This document shows, one piece after another, positions 17,999 to 26,522 of a stretch of DNA of 64,000 nucleotides. Each line of letters opens with the position of its first letter. Positions within the stretch are counted from its first letter, which is position 1. Position numbers and translations under genes: made by a program. Origin of the DNA: Lachnospiraceae bacterium (GTDB lineage Bacteria > Bacillota > Clostridia > Lachnospirales > Lachnospiraceae). The notes under the pieces are model-generated. The model was given only the letters and a program-made list of their open reading frames with translations. It had not been told where the DNA came from and ran no database searches. The DNA lies in the NCBI GenBank assembly GCA_015057425.1, contig SVEL01000009.1:34189-98188 (forward strand), given 5' to 3'.

Positions 17999-18637
17999 TT
18001 ATAATTTCTCAGGATTGCTGACTGAACCCGGTTCCTTTTCAATCTGTTTGAAAATGTACTTAGATATACCGCTTACGGTAAGTATCATGCACGCCGGTCC
18101 TATCAGTAAACCTGCAAATAATGTGGTTGTATTCCAAAACATAATAATTAACTCTATAACAAGCATAATCACCATAAATACAGTTCTGCCAAAGTATTTA
18201 AGAGATATTCTCGCCGAGTTTTCCATTGTTTTTAACACTGTATTTTCATATCTTGCCTGCAATGGATAGACATAAATAAATGACATTGTAAATACAAAAG
18301 CTGCAATTATTCCCATTATAAGCAGGATAATCGGATTACCTTCTATCTGTTCAAACAATGAAAAGTTCAACCACACAATATATACACATATCAGGTTCAG
18401 CATCCCAAGCGGGATACCTCTCCTGAGATTTGACTTAAATGCCTTCCAGAATTGGCGCGCCACATAACCTTCCTCATCATCTACCATCTTAAGCATTACA
18501 TCAAACGCCGCTATAGTTGCAGCACCTATTGTAACAATAGGCAATGAACATAAAAGCCATAACATATTTATTTTAAATACGCTGAACAAGTTTGTCATAA
18601 ACTTGTATAAGCCGCCTTCTGTACTAAAAAACTTCAT
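17999..18637 (-). CDS. DUF624 (YesL-like) membrane protein
   Basis: A 212-residue protein with about five membrane helices. It begins MKFFSTEGGLYKFMTNLFSVFKINMLWLLCSLPIVTIGAATIAAF, split here for reference as the N-terminal family motif ending LPIVTIGAAT. The YesL/DUF624 family commonly accompanies YesM/YesN regulators and Lpl/Ytc-type sugar transporters in Firmicutes; its role is unknown. Its start codon overlaps the binding-protein stop codon (TAATG), showing translational coupling. Confidence 0.88.
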   Translation of the reverse strand: MKFFSTEGGLYKFMTNLFSVFKINMLWLLCSLPIVTIGAATIAAFDVMLKMVDDEEGYVARQFWKAFKSNLRRGIPLGMLNLICVYIVWLNFSLFEQIEGNPIILLIMGIIAAFVFTMSFIYVYPLQARYENTVLKTMENSARISLKYFGRTVFMVIMLVIELIIMFWNTTTLFAGLLIGPACMILTVSGISKYIFKQIEKEPGSVSNPEKL

Positions 18638-20337
18638 TATTTTCTTGCTTCCTCTTCAAGCTGATATCTGATTGCAGACTGCTCCTTTGCCCACTCAACA
18701 CATGTATCGTAGCCATATCCCTTAGCTTCCTTAATCATTTCATCAACTAATCTGTCAAATTCTGCATCTGTTTCAGCATAAATTGCTTTCCAGCTTCCGT
18801 CTACTACTGCTTCCTTTACTGCTTCCCAAATTGTATCAAGGTCTTTGTCCTTCTTTGCAAGAGCAAAAGATGTTGCAGGTGAAACAGTATAACCGTTCTT
18901 TTCAAAGTATTCATAAGCTGATTTTACGTCGTAACGTTCTCTCCAGTCTTTTTCAACTTCACATCTTGATTCAACCTGCTGGCTCTTCCAGAACTGCCAG
19001 TTGTATACTTCACCGTTAGAGTCAGGATTTTCTGCCATACCACTCCATGTTGTGTTGTTAATCTGGAGTGCACCGTCATTGAATGAACCTAATCCGGCAT
19101 AGTCACCTTCCATCATAGCACTTCTGTCGATACTTACCTTCTTACCAAACTCTGTAAACTGTGTATAACCTTCATCATCATAGTACCAGCATAAATCCTT
19201 TGGTCCGTAGAGATATGTCATATATCCTTCAGGTGTACATAACCAGTTGATAATATCCATACAAAGTTCAGGATATTCTGTGTTAGCACCGATTGACCAT
19301 ACACGGTTACCACCTACAGTACTCATACCGTAAACGATAGGTGATGCTTCTTCAGGTTTAATTGAGCACATCATTTTATTTTCTGCAAGATGAGCATCTG
19401 TATTGTATGCAAGGCATCCTGAGTAGTTAAAGATTGACCAGAATGCACCGCCTGCCTTAAGCTTTGCCGCAGCTTCATCATATGTCTGTGTCATTGAGTT
19501 AGGATCAAGAAGATCCTTCTGGTATAATTTATTGAAGAATTTGAGCATTTCAAGATATGGACCATCTTTCTGTAATGCATCATAGTATGTACCTGTTATA
19601 GGATCATGAAGACCCATTGCAAATTCATCATAACCATAGTAAGCTGTTGCAAGAGATTTTACATACATTACCATATCTCCATCCCAGTCAGGCCATAATG
19701 AAATACCGTATGTTGGGTTACCGTTTGCATCTGTAGGACAGATTTCCTTCATATCTTCAAGAATTCCAATAAGGTCATCAAGGTTTTTCATTTCAGGATA
19801 ATTTAATTGCTTGTATAAATCCCAACGAAGATCCCATGTATATAAGAAATCGTCATGGTTTTCACTGCTTGTAGCTACGTTAAAACCAAATCCGTATAAT
19901 GTCTTTTTTGCACCCTTTGTAATTGTAGATGTTAATTCTCTGTTCTTATTAAGCGCATCTTTCATATGTTCGTTAATATATGCGCCGTGTTCCTGAATAA
20001 GATTTTCTTCTTCCCAGTCATATAAAAGACCTGCTTCAAGAGCTGTCTGATAGTTAGATTCACCACCAAATACAACGATATCACCTAAGTCACCTGACTC
20101 CATACGTGTTTCAAACACACCGTCAGCTGCTGTGATAATGTTAATCTTTACGTTGAACTTTTCAAGGAGTATCTTTGCACTCCAACCAACCTGTTCACCT
20201 GCTACGTTTGCGAGCTCACTATATACAGTAAGCGTAATTGGCTTGTTTTTCTTATTGCCATTACATCCGGCAAAACAAGCACCTGTCATTGCAATAACTA
20301 ATCCTAATGCAACGAATTTTGTGAGTAATCTTCTCAT
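18637..20337 (-). CDS. Extracellular sugar-binding lipoprotein of ABC transporter
   Basis: A protein of about 566 residues. The N-terminal signal has Cys at ACFAGCN, so it is a lipoprotein. The body is a family 1 solute-binding fold of the large LplA type, with many aromatic residues. It would bind imported oligosaccharides, here probably xyloglucan fragments, and deliver them to the two permeases encoded just upstream. The ATG at 20337 is used because GGAGG sits eight bases before it; the earlier in-frame codon overlaps that site. No ATPase gene is nearby, so a shared MsmX-type ATPase is presumably used. Confidence 0.9.
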   Translation of the reverse strand: MRRLLTKFVALGLVIAMTGACFAGCNGNKKNKPITLTVYSELANVAGEQVGWSAKILLEKFNVKINIITAADGVFETRMESGDLGDIVVFGGESNYQTALEAGLLYDWEEENLIQEHGAYINEHMKDALNKNRELTSTITKGAKKTLYGFGFNVATSSENHDDFLYTWDLRWDLYKQLNYPEMKNLDDLIGILEDMKEICPTDANGNPTYGISLWPDWDGDMVMYVKSLATAYYGYDEFAMGLHDPITGTYYDALQKDGPYLEMLKFFNKLYQKDLLDPNSMTQTYDEAAAKLKAGGAFWSIFNYSGCLAYNTDAHLAENKMMCSIKPEEASPIVYGMSTVGGNRVWSIGANTEYPELCMDIINWLCTPEGYMTYLYGPKDLCWYYDDEGYTQFTEFGKKVSIDRSAMMEGDYAGLGSFNDGALQINNTTWSGMAENPDSNGEVYNWQFWKSQQVESRCEVEKDWRERYDVKSAYEYFEKNGYTVSPATSFALAKKDKDLDTIWEAVKEAVVDGSWKAIYAETDAEFDRLVDEMIKEAKGYGYDTCVEWAKEQSAIRYQLEEEARK

Positions 20338-20357
20338 CTCTTTTACCTCCATTTTTA

Positions 20358-21326
20358 TTATCCTTTAACTGCACCAAGCATAATTCCCTTCTCAAAGTAT
20401 CTCTGCATGAACGGATATACTAAAAGTATCGGGATAATTGTTACCATTGAAACTGTATATTTAATAACCTTTGCGTTAAGGAGTGTTTCAAGTGCTCCCG
20501 TATTGGATGATGTACCTGAATTCATCATACCTGCCAGGTTTGAACCTGCATTTAAGTAGTTATACAACAAATGCTGTACTGTAAACAACTCAGGACTTTC
20601 CTGCATAAGCATCAATGAATCTGTAAATGAATTCCAATGTCCTACCGCACCGAATATTGCAATTGTTGCAAGAATCGGTTTACTAAGCGGCCATATAATC
20701 TTTCTGAATACTGTAAAGAATCCTGCACCATCCATAAAAGCACTTTCTTCCAGTTCTGCCGGAATGGATTCTATATATGTCTTAACAAGAATAATATTAT
20801 ACGGTGCTACAATACCCGGAATAATATATGCTGCAAATTTACCTGTCAAACCTAACATTGACATATTCATGTACCAAGGAATAATACCCGCATTGAAATA
20901 CATCGTTATAACTATAAATCTGTACCATAACTTTCTGTTCCACATTTCATCTTTTGTAACAAGATATCCTATAAGACCTGTTGCTGCAACCATAAGTGCC
21001 GTTCCTATAAGAGTTCTCGCAAATGTTACGCCAAAGGCCTGGAAAATTGTACCTACATTTAAAATATCCAAATAGTTCTGAATATTAAATCCTACCGGCC
21101 AAAGAGTTACCCTTCCGCCAATAACCGCATCTCTTGAGGATATTGTATTGATGAAAATGTAATAGAACGGGAATATACAACTAAATGTAAATATGGCGAA
21201 GAAACCGTAATTAAATATGTTGAATATAATATCCCCGAATGTAAGCTTGAATTTCTTCTTGTGTTTCTTTTCATACTCACGTTCAAGCTTTTCTTCTAAC
21301 TTAGCCTGTTCTTTATCTGTTGCCAT
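20358..21326 (-). CDS. Sugar ABC transporter permease (LplC/YtcP-like)
   Basis: A 322-residue membrane protein. A charged cytoplasmic N-terminus (about 25 residues rich in Lys and Glu) precedes six membrane helices. The inner-membrane permease EAA loop is visible as ELEESAFMDGAGFFTVFRKIIWPLSKP in conserved outline (E-x-A-x-x-D-G-A-G). It forms the transport channel with the permease encoded just upstream, separated by 11 bp. GGAGGTGAGG precedes the start. Confidence 0.92.
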   Translation of the reverse strand: MATDKEQAKLEEKLEREYEKKHKKKFKLTFGDIIFNIFNYGFFAIFTFSCIFPFYYIFINTISSRDAVIGGRVTLWPVGFNIQNYLDILNVGTIFQAFGVTFARTLIGTALMVAATGLIGYLVTKDEMWNRKLWYRFIVITMYFNAGIIPWYMNMSMLGLTGKFAAYIIPGIVAPYNIILVKTYIESIPAELEESAFMDGAGFFTVFRKIIWPLSKPILATIAIFGAVGHWNSFTDSLMLMQESPELFTVQHLLYNYLNAGSNLAGMMNSGTSSNTGALETLLNAKVIKYTVSMVTIIPILLVYPFMQRYFEKGIMLGAVKG

Positions 21327-21337
21327 ATCCTCACCTC

Positions 21338-22903
21338 CTATACTACGTTTTCACCACGAATGGCTTTTGAAACTTTATTGGCTACGAACAACAATGCTAC
21401 AGATACGATGGACTTAGTCATACCAACTACTGTTGATAATGGAATATCACCGCTTCCTATACCAAGGTTATATACGTATAAGTCTAATACTTCGATAAAC
21501 TTCTTATTATTCGGAGTTGCAAATACAAGGTACTGGTCCATACCATTACTGAGAATACCTGCAATAGACATAACTAACATAACTACGTATGTTGGTAACA
21601 GACCCGGAAGAGTTATATAACGAATCTTCTGGAATCTGCCTGCACCGTCCACAGTTGCTGCTTCGTAAAGCTGCTGGTCGATACCTGCAATACTTGAAAT
21701 GTAGATAATCGCACTCCAGCCAAGGCTCTTCCAAATACCCCAAAGTAACATCTTAACCCACATAAAGTCTGTCGGCATCAGATAGTTAGTATCCCATTTT
21801 GTTCCGAATACTTTATTGATAAATCCGATAGCACCTTCTGTATTAACAATATCGGAAAAATTATTAACTATTGCACATAATACTTCTGCCACATTAAATG
21901 TATCAAATATCTGGTTAACAAAAGTATTGATAAATCCGTCTGTCTGGAAGATTGCAAATGCTATGGCATATACCATAACCCAGCTGATAAAGTTAGGTAC
22001 AGTTGTAAATAACTGTACAAGCTTTCTGAATCTTACACTCTTTACTTCCATAAGGAAAATAGCAAAGAACATCGGTACCCAGCTTGTTGCTATACCAAGT
22101 CCACTCATAACAAGTGTATTTCTAAGTACTCGTACGATTCTTTTAACATATGTAGGGTTCTGAACCAATGACAGGAACCACTTAAATCCAACAAAGTTGT
22201 CTTTTGAAAGTTCTCCACCTGCTTCGTAGTCAAAGAATGCATATCTCCAACTGAAAAGCGGTAAATATGAGAATGCAAATACAAGTGCTAAGAACGGCAT
22301 AAGCATAAGGAACAACTTATACTTTGTCTCCATCTCCATCTTTTCTGACTTATCCGCCTTAGGTGTTGCCACAAAAATGTACACACCCAATATAACCATA
22401 AGCATAGTAAGTATCATGTATAAAGGCATACCCACCGGAAAATATACTGTTATCTTTTCAGCATTCATTGTGTTGATAATTAACTGATATAATCCGAACA
22501 TACCTGCCATACCTGCTAACATCGTAAGCACACCACCAAAAAGCGATCTGTTACCTACCGTCTTCATTCTAAGATTTCCAAGTGACATACATACGCCTAT
22601 GCCAACAAATATAATGCCAAGTAAAAAAATAATACTTGTTATAAACATAAGAATAAAGTATGTTTCATTTAACCAACCTTTATCAAAAGCTCTACCCATT
22701 CCGTCAGTCAGTTCTTTGTAAGATATAGCACTGGTAAACAGTGATGCTGTCGGCTTAATCTTTGCCTGACCGGCCTGTGAAATAAAGTTTAATGGTGAAA
22801 GTGTTGGAAAGAACATCAACACTGCTGCAATTATGGTAAGCAATCTCATAATTATATATGGAATGCGCATTCTTTTTGCTTTCTCATTAACATTCACTTC
22901 CAT
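21338..22903 (-). CDS. Sugar ABC transporter permease with extra N-terminal membrane region (LplB-like)
   Basis: A 521-residue protein, about 200 residues longer than a usual LplB-type permease (about 310). The C-terminal 310 residues carry the permease domain, with the EAA loop LYEAATVDGAGRFQKIRYIT. The extra N-terminal 200 residues contain four hydrophobic helices and a soluble loop; I do not recognise them as a separate family. The full frame is continuous and the start has GAGGAGG at ideal spacing, so the extension is real and is not caused by a missed start. It is the first gene of the transport operon. Confidence 0.9.
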   Translation of the reverse strand: MEVNVNEKAKRMRIPYIIMRLLTIIAAVLMFFPTLSPLNFISQAGQAKIKPTASLFTSAISYKELTDGMGRAFDKGWLNETYFILMFITSIIFLLGIIFVGIGVCMSLGNLRMKTVGNRSLFGGVLTMLAGMAGMFGLYQLIINTMNAEKITVYFPVGMPLYMILTMLMVILGVYIFVATPKADKSEKMEMETKYKLFLMLMPFLALVFAFSYLPLFSWRYAFFDYEAGGELSKDNFVGFKWFLSLVQNPTYVKRIVRVLRNTLVMSGLGIATSWVPMFFAIFLMEVKSVRFRKLVQLFTTVPNFISWVMVYAIAFAIFQTDGFINTFVNQIFDTFNVAEVLCAIVNNFSDIVNTEGAIGFINKVFGTKWDTNYLMPTDFMWVKMLLWGIWKSLGWSAIIYISSIAGIDQQLYEAATVDGAGRFQKIRYITLPGLLPTYVVMLVMSIAGILSNGMDQYLVFATPNNKKFIEVLDLYVYNLGIGSGDIPLSTVVGMTKSIVSVALLFVANKVSKAIRGENVV

Positions 22904-23077
22904 TTTGACCTCCTCTAAATATCGTTTATTCAGGTACTATTTCATAGTATCTTTATCTTAGTTATATTATAGTAAAAAGGTCGTTTTTAAAAAACCTTAA
23001 AATCTACAACTAAAATACACTAATTATTCAACCACCAACTCTTATTTTCACAGTAAATAAAGGATTATAACGGAACA

Positions 23078-23205
23078 AAGAATCTCGCAAGCGAGATTCT
23101 CCGCGCCCGAGCGGTATTGCGTAGCAATAAAATACCTCTCCGCGAGGTGTGCATCCTCAGCGGAGCGTTTTTTATGTGATAGGAATTTCCTATCACATAA
23201 AAAAA
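23078..23205. repeat. Structured dispersed repeat, copy 1
   Basis: About 128 bp that recur at 62553-62680 with about six differences. It consists of successive inverted repeats: AGAATCTCGC/GCGAGATTCT, TATTGC/GCAATA, TCCGC/GCGGA, and a 12-bp perfect palindrome ATGTGATAGGAA/TTCCTATCACAT flanked by T and A tracts. The two bases in the first hairpin centre change from AA to TT, leaving the stem intact. It lies between the CBM-protein gene's terminator and the transport operon promoter. It has no coding capacity of its own. Confidence 0.88.
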
Positions 23206-23228
23206 GCAGCCGCATCACTGCGACTGCT
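23199..23228 (-). terminator. Terminator of the two-module surface protein gene
   Basis: A 10-bp stem AGCAGTCGCA/TGCGGCTGCT with one G-U pair on the minus-strand RNA, followed by seven T. The repeat copy begins directly in this T tract. The rest of the 22904-23256 interval holds a poor promoter for the transport operon (TATAAT near 22967, no clear -35) and an A/T-rich spacer. Confidence 0.85.
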
Positions 23229-23256
23229 TGAAAAATTACTGTATTTTTAATTTAGA

Positions 23257-24588
23257 TTAGTTTTTCTTTTTCTTTAAAACTAATACTGCAACTACTGCAA
23301 CAATTGCAACCACTGCAACTACTGCGATTACGATAACTGCAGGATTTAAACCACCCTTGTCATCGCCCTTATTATCGTCTTTTGCAGCAGGTGTTGTTGT
23401 TACTTCTTCCTTCTGTGACTCATTGTCATGATCGAAACCAGAAATTGTGAATTCCATTTCAAGGCTCTTTGTTGGAGCTGAGTAGAAAGAAATTTCTTTC
23501 TTTTCTTCATTCCAAATATTCTGGATTAAGATATTGATATAATCCTTTGCATCAGGATTAAGGAATGCTGTTGCATCTTTATGTTTTGTTGAACCATCGA
23601 TGATTAACTTAACATCTGTAATTTCAACATCTGCATCTGCAGGAATATCTGTTGAGATGAATAATACGTTGAAAATACCATCTGCTGATGCATTGATTTC
23701 ATCTGCCATCCATGTTCCGATTTCTGTAAGAGATACTCTGTATGTACCATTACCATCGATAACTGCATCTGTGATAACGCCGTCTTTCTTAATAGCTACA
23801 TCTCCATCCCAGCCTGTTGCCTGATTGAAGTATTCTGTATGTTTACCATATTTTTCTTCATACCATTCATTACGGAATGACCATGATGGTGTCTGGAAAC
23901 CGATATAAGCATTGTACTTACCTGATGGATCAAATTCAGGAACTTCCACTTTATCTCCACCTGCAGCTGCATCACCGTTAAGACCAACGTACTGAATACC
24001 CTTTTCATCTTCGCCGTATACAGGATTGTCTGTTTCTACAAGTGTAAAATCAATTTTAATTGACTGTGTTGCTTTTAATGTAGCAGGATCAAATGGTGTA
24101 ACAGCTGCATCATACTTTTCGCCAACTGCTGTTGGTCCCCACTGATTAAATAATTCAATTCTGAAGTTGCCCTTACTTTCAAGGTCGCCGTATACAATCT
24201 TAGTTGTATCAATTGCAAAATCAGCACCATCAACTGTTAACTTAAGTTCTGATACAGCATAGTTCTGAGCTAATAATGCATCTTTACCAAACTCAATATC
24301 AACTACGAATACCGCAGCGCCTTCAGGAGTTGCTGTAGATTTTGTACCATCTTCTGCTGTCGCTTCATATGGCAATAATTCCATTGAATATGAACCTGCG
24401 CCTGTTACTGTTGCTGTTGAGCCTTCCTTGTCACCCCATACCTGATATGACCAGTCAGCATCTGCTAAGCTAAACTTAGCTACAGCGCCGTCAGCTTTAG
24501 CTTCTGTAACATCAATAGCAAGTACTGTTCCAAGAGCCATAACTGAAGCAAGAGCTGTTGTTAAAACTTTTCTTAAAACTTTTTTCAT
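23257..24588 (-). CDS. Membrane-anchored surface protein with two CBM-like modules
   Basis: A 443-residue protein. A signal peptide (about 1-32) precedes module 1 (about 35-200) and module 2 (about 225-395). Both show the locus pattern GxGxYxVxL, then a strand ending V/I-D-G, then an aromatic patch (FNQWGPT; QNIWNEE). Module 1 is clearly homologous to the C-terminal module of the GH30 gene: ADWSY opening, then GNFRIELFNQWGPTA against GNLRIEFYNMYGPTA. A Lys/Asp/Gly linker and a single C-terminal helix followed by KKKK anchor the protein; there is no LPxTG. A sugar-binding role is inferred. It has its own terminator. Confidence 0.8.
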   Translation of the reverse strand: MKKVLRKVLTTALASVMALGTVLAIDVTEAKADGAVAKFSLADADWSYQVWGDKEGSTATVTGAGSYSMELLPYEATAEDGTKSTATPEGAAVFVVDIEFGKDALLAQNYAVSELKLTVDGADFAIDTTKIVYGDLESKGNFRIELFNQWGPTAVGEKYDAAVTPFDPATLKATQSIKIDFTLVETDNPVYGEDEKGIQYVGLNGDAAAGGDKVEVPEFDPSGKYNAYIGFQTPSWSFRNEWYEEKYGKHTEYFNQATGWDGDVAIKKDGVITDAVIDGNGTYRVSLTEIGTWMADEINASADGIFNVLFISTDIPADADVEITDVKLIIDGSTKHKDATAFLNPDAKDYINILIQNIWNEEKKEISFYSAPTKSLEMEFTISGFDHDNESQKEEVTTTPAAKDDNKGDDKGGLNPAVIVIAVVAVVAIVAVVAVLVLKKKKN

Positions 24589-24726
24589 GATTTACCTCCG
24601 TAAACTTTTTTAATGTAACTATAATCTATCAAAGTTTACGTCTAAAAAAAACATAGTCATTTCTACATTTTTTACTCTAAAAATTACACCTTTTAATATA
24701 ATTTTTATGGTATTTTTGAAAAAATT

Positions 24727-26520
24727 TTAAAATCTTGCCGTAATTATCGGCAGGTATAATGTAACTGTCGTACCTTTTTTGTACTCACTTTCAAGTCTCA
24801 AGCCGTAGCTTTCACCATAATGTAAACGTATACGTTCACTGATGTTGTATACACCTATGCTTGATTCAAGTTTAAGATTCGGCGTGTTAAGCTTCTCTTT
24901 CAGTTTTTCAAGTTCCTCCGGTTCCATACCTAAGCCGCTGTCTTTAACTGTTATCTGAAGCTGCTCTTCATTATTTTTAAATATATCTATATCTATCCAG
25001 CCTTCACTTTCTATATTTTCAAGACCGTGAACCACCGCATTTTCTACAAGTGGCTGTAACATTAACGGCAAAACATAATATGATTCCACATCAAGTGTTT
25101 CATCTACACTTATGTTATAGTTAATTCTGTTTCCAAATCTCATCTTCTGAATAGTAAGATAATTTTCCATGTGTTCTATTTCTTTACCGAGAGTTGTCGA
25201 TGTTGTCCCTGTATTCTTAAGTACATATTGTAATGTTTTGCCAAGTATCTTAATACAGTCGGCAACTTCTTTGTTGCCCATAGTAAGTGACTTCATACGG
25301 ATTGTTTCCAATGTATTATACAGATAGTGAGGATTAATCTGGCTTGCAAGCATCTTATATTCCATAATCTGCTGGTTATTGCGAAGCTCTTTTTCATTAA
25401 GCTCGGCTTCATATATCTTAGCCTGAGTATACTTTATGTCATCAACCATTTTCTTTAAGTCATCAAAAGCTTCTGCAAGCTCGTCATGACCCGGGAACTT
25501 AGTCGCCATATCGTAATCTTTCATACTGGCTTTGTGCATTTCCTGTCGTAGCAGATAAACCCTGTTTGTAAACCGCTGTGTAAAGACAATCAGTATAATG
25601 CCCGGTATAAGTACCGCCAATGTTAAAATAAATACCAACATATTTCTGACTCTCTCAATATCATAATAGCAGTTACCGTTCATGGTACATATGTATAGTC
25701 TTGAGTCTGTCATATGAAGGTTAGTCGTAGAAAGCGTTGCATAATACATAATATCATCTATTTCCGTAATAGTTGACTTATTATAATAACTGTCATCATA
25801 GTCGATATCCACAACCATATCCTGCCCATACCAGTCAACATATGTAGAATATACAACTCCCCCCTCATCAAGACTCATAACATCCACAAGTCCCGAATCT
25901 ACATGAGAACGGATATATGCATCTCCAAGTCTTATAATCAAAACAGCCCTATATTCACTGTCCGGAAGTAAAATTCGCCTAACAAGACATATAGTGTTAT
26001 TTTTGTGAGCAAATAAGCTTTCACCGTTTATTTCTGTCCAGAAAGCACTTGTTTCACTCATCGCTCTTTTGTACCAGTCCTGACTTTCTATATCCGGTGT
26101 TACTTTGTTGTACTGCTTGTAATTGTTGATTGTAGGATTGTCTGTATATATGTATATTCCGCTTATTTGCGTGTTATTATATACAATATCATCTATCTTA
26201 CCGGCAGTATTTACTCTTTTGACAAAATCCACGCCCGCCTCATAATCAGCTGACAGTATGGATTTCTGATCTCTGTCCAGACAGATTTCATTGGATATAT
26301 TATATGCCTGTATCGTTACCTGAGACAAAAGATTCTTTACCCTGGTATTTTCTGTCTTTAACATCTCCATATAGTAACTGCTAAACATCTTTTCCGCATT
26401 GTAAACAAGTACGGTACCGATAACAGAAAGAGGGATAATCAGCGCAAGGAAATACACAAGATACATCTGACCTCTGAGTTTTAAGTTTTTCCATTTTAAT
26501 TTTCTAATTATCCCTTTCAT
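24727..26520 (-). CDS. Sensor histidine kinase (YesM-like)
   Basis: A 597-residue kinase. Helix 1 (about 17-37), a large extracytoplasmic Cache-like sensor (40-285), helix 2 (about 293-313) and a HAMP region lead to a His_kinase domain with the phosphorylated His in SQINPHYLYNTLETIRM. The ATPase has the N box PLVENAVVHGLE and G box KDSGLGM. It should sense an extracellular glycan product and phosphorylate the REC-AraC regulator at 15711-17264. Its start is two bases after the GH42 stop region, so the kinase is expressed with the GH29 and GH42 genes, a likely positive feedback. Confidence 0.92.
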   Translation of the reverse strand: MKGIIRKLKWKNLKLRGQMYLVYFLALIIPLSVIGTVLVYNAEKMFSSYYMEMLKTENTRVKNLLSQVTIQAYNISNEICLDRDQKSILSADYEAGVDFVKRVNTAGKIDDIVYNNTQISGIYIYTDNPTINNYKQYNKVTPDIESQDWYKRAMSETSAFWTEINGESLFAHKNNTICLVRRILLPDSEYRAVLIIRLGDAYIRSHVDSGLVDVMSLDEGGVVYSTYVDWYGQDMVVDIDYDDSYYNKSTITEIDDIMYYATLSTTNLHMTDSRLYICTMNGNCYYDIERVRNMLVFILTLAVLIPGIILIVFTQRFTNRVYLLRQEMHKASMKDYDMATKFPGHDELAEAFDDLKKMVDDIKYTQAKIYEAELNEKELRNNQQIMEYKMLASQINPHYLYNTLETIRMKSLTMGNKEVADCIKILGKTLQYVLKNTGTTSTTLGKEIEHMENYLTIQKMRFGNRINYNISVDETLDVESYYVLPLMLQPLVENAVVHGLENIESEGWIDIDIFKNNEEQLQITVKDSGLGMEPEELEKLKEKLNTPNLKLESSIGVYNISERIRLHYGESYGLRLESEYKKGTTVTLYLPIITARF

Positions 26521-26522
26521 CT

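Noticed and set aside
23257..24588. Sortase (LPxTG) anchoring of the surface proteins
   Set aside because: No LPxTG-like motif precedes the C-terminal helices; they end in KKKK or RKK tails that fit plain membrane anchors.
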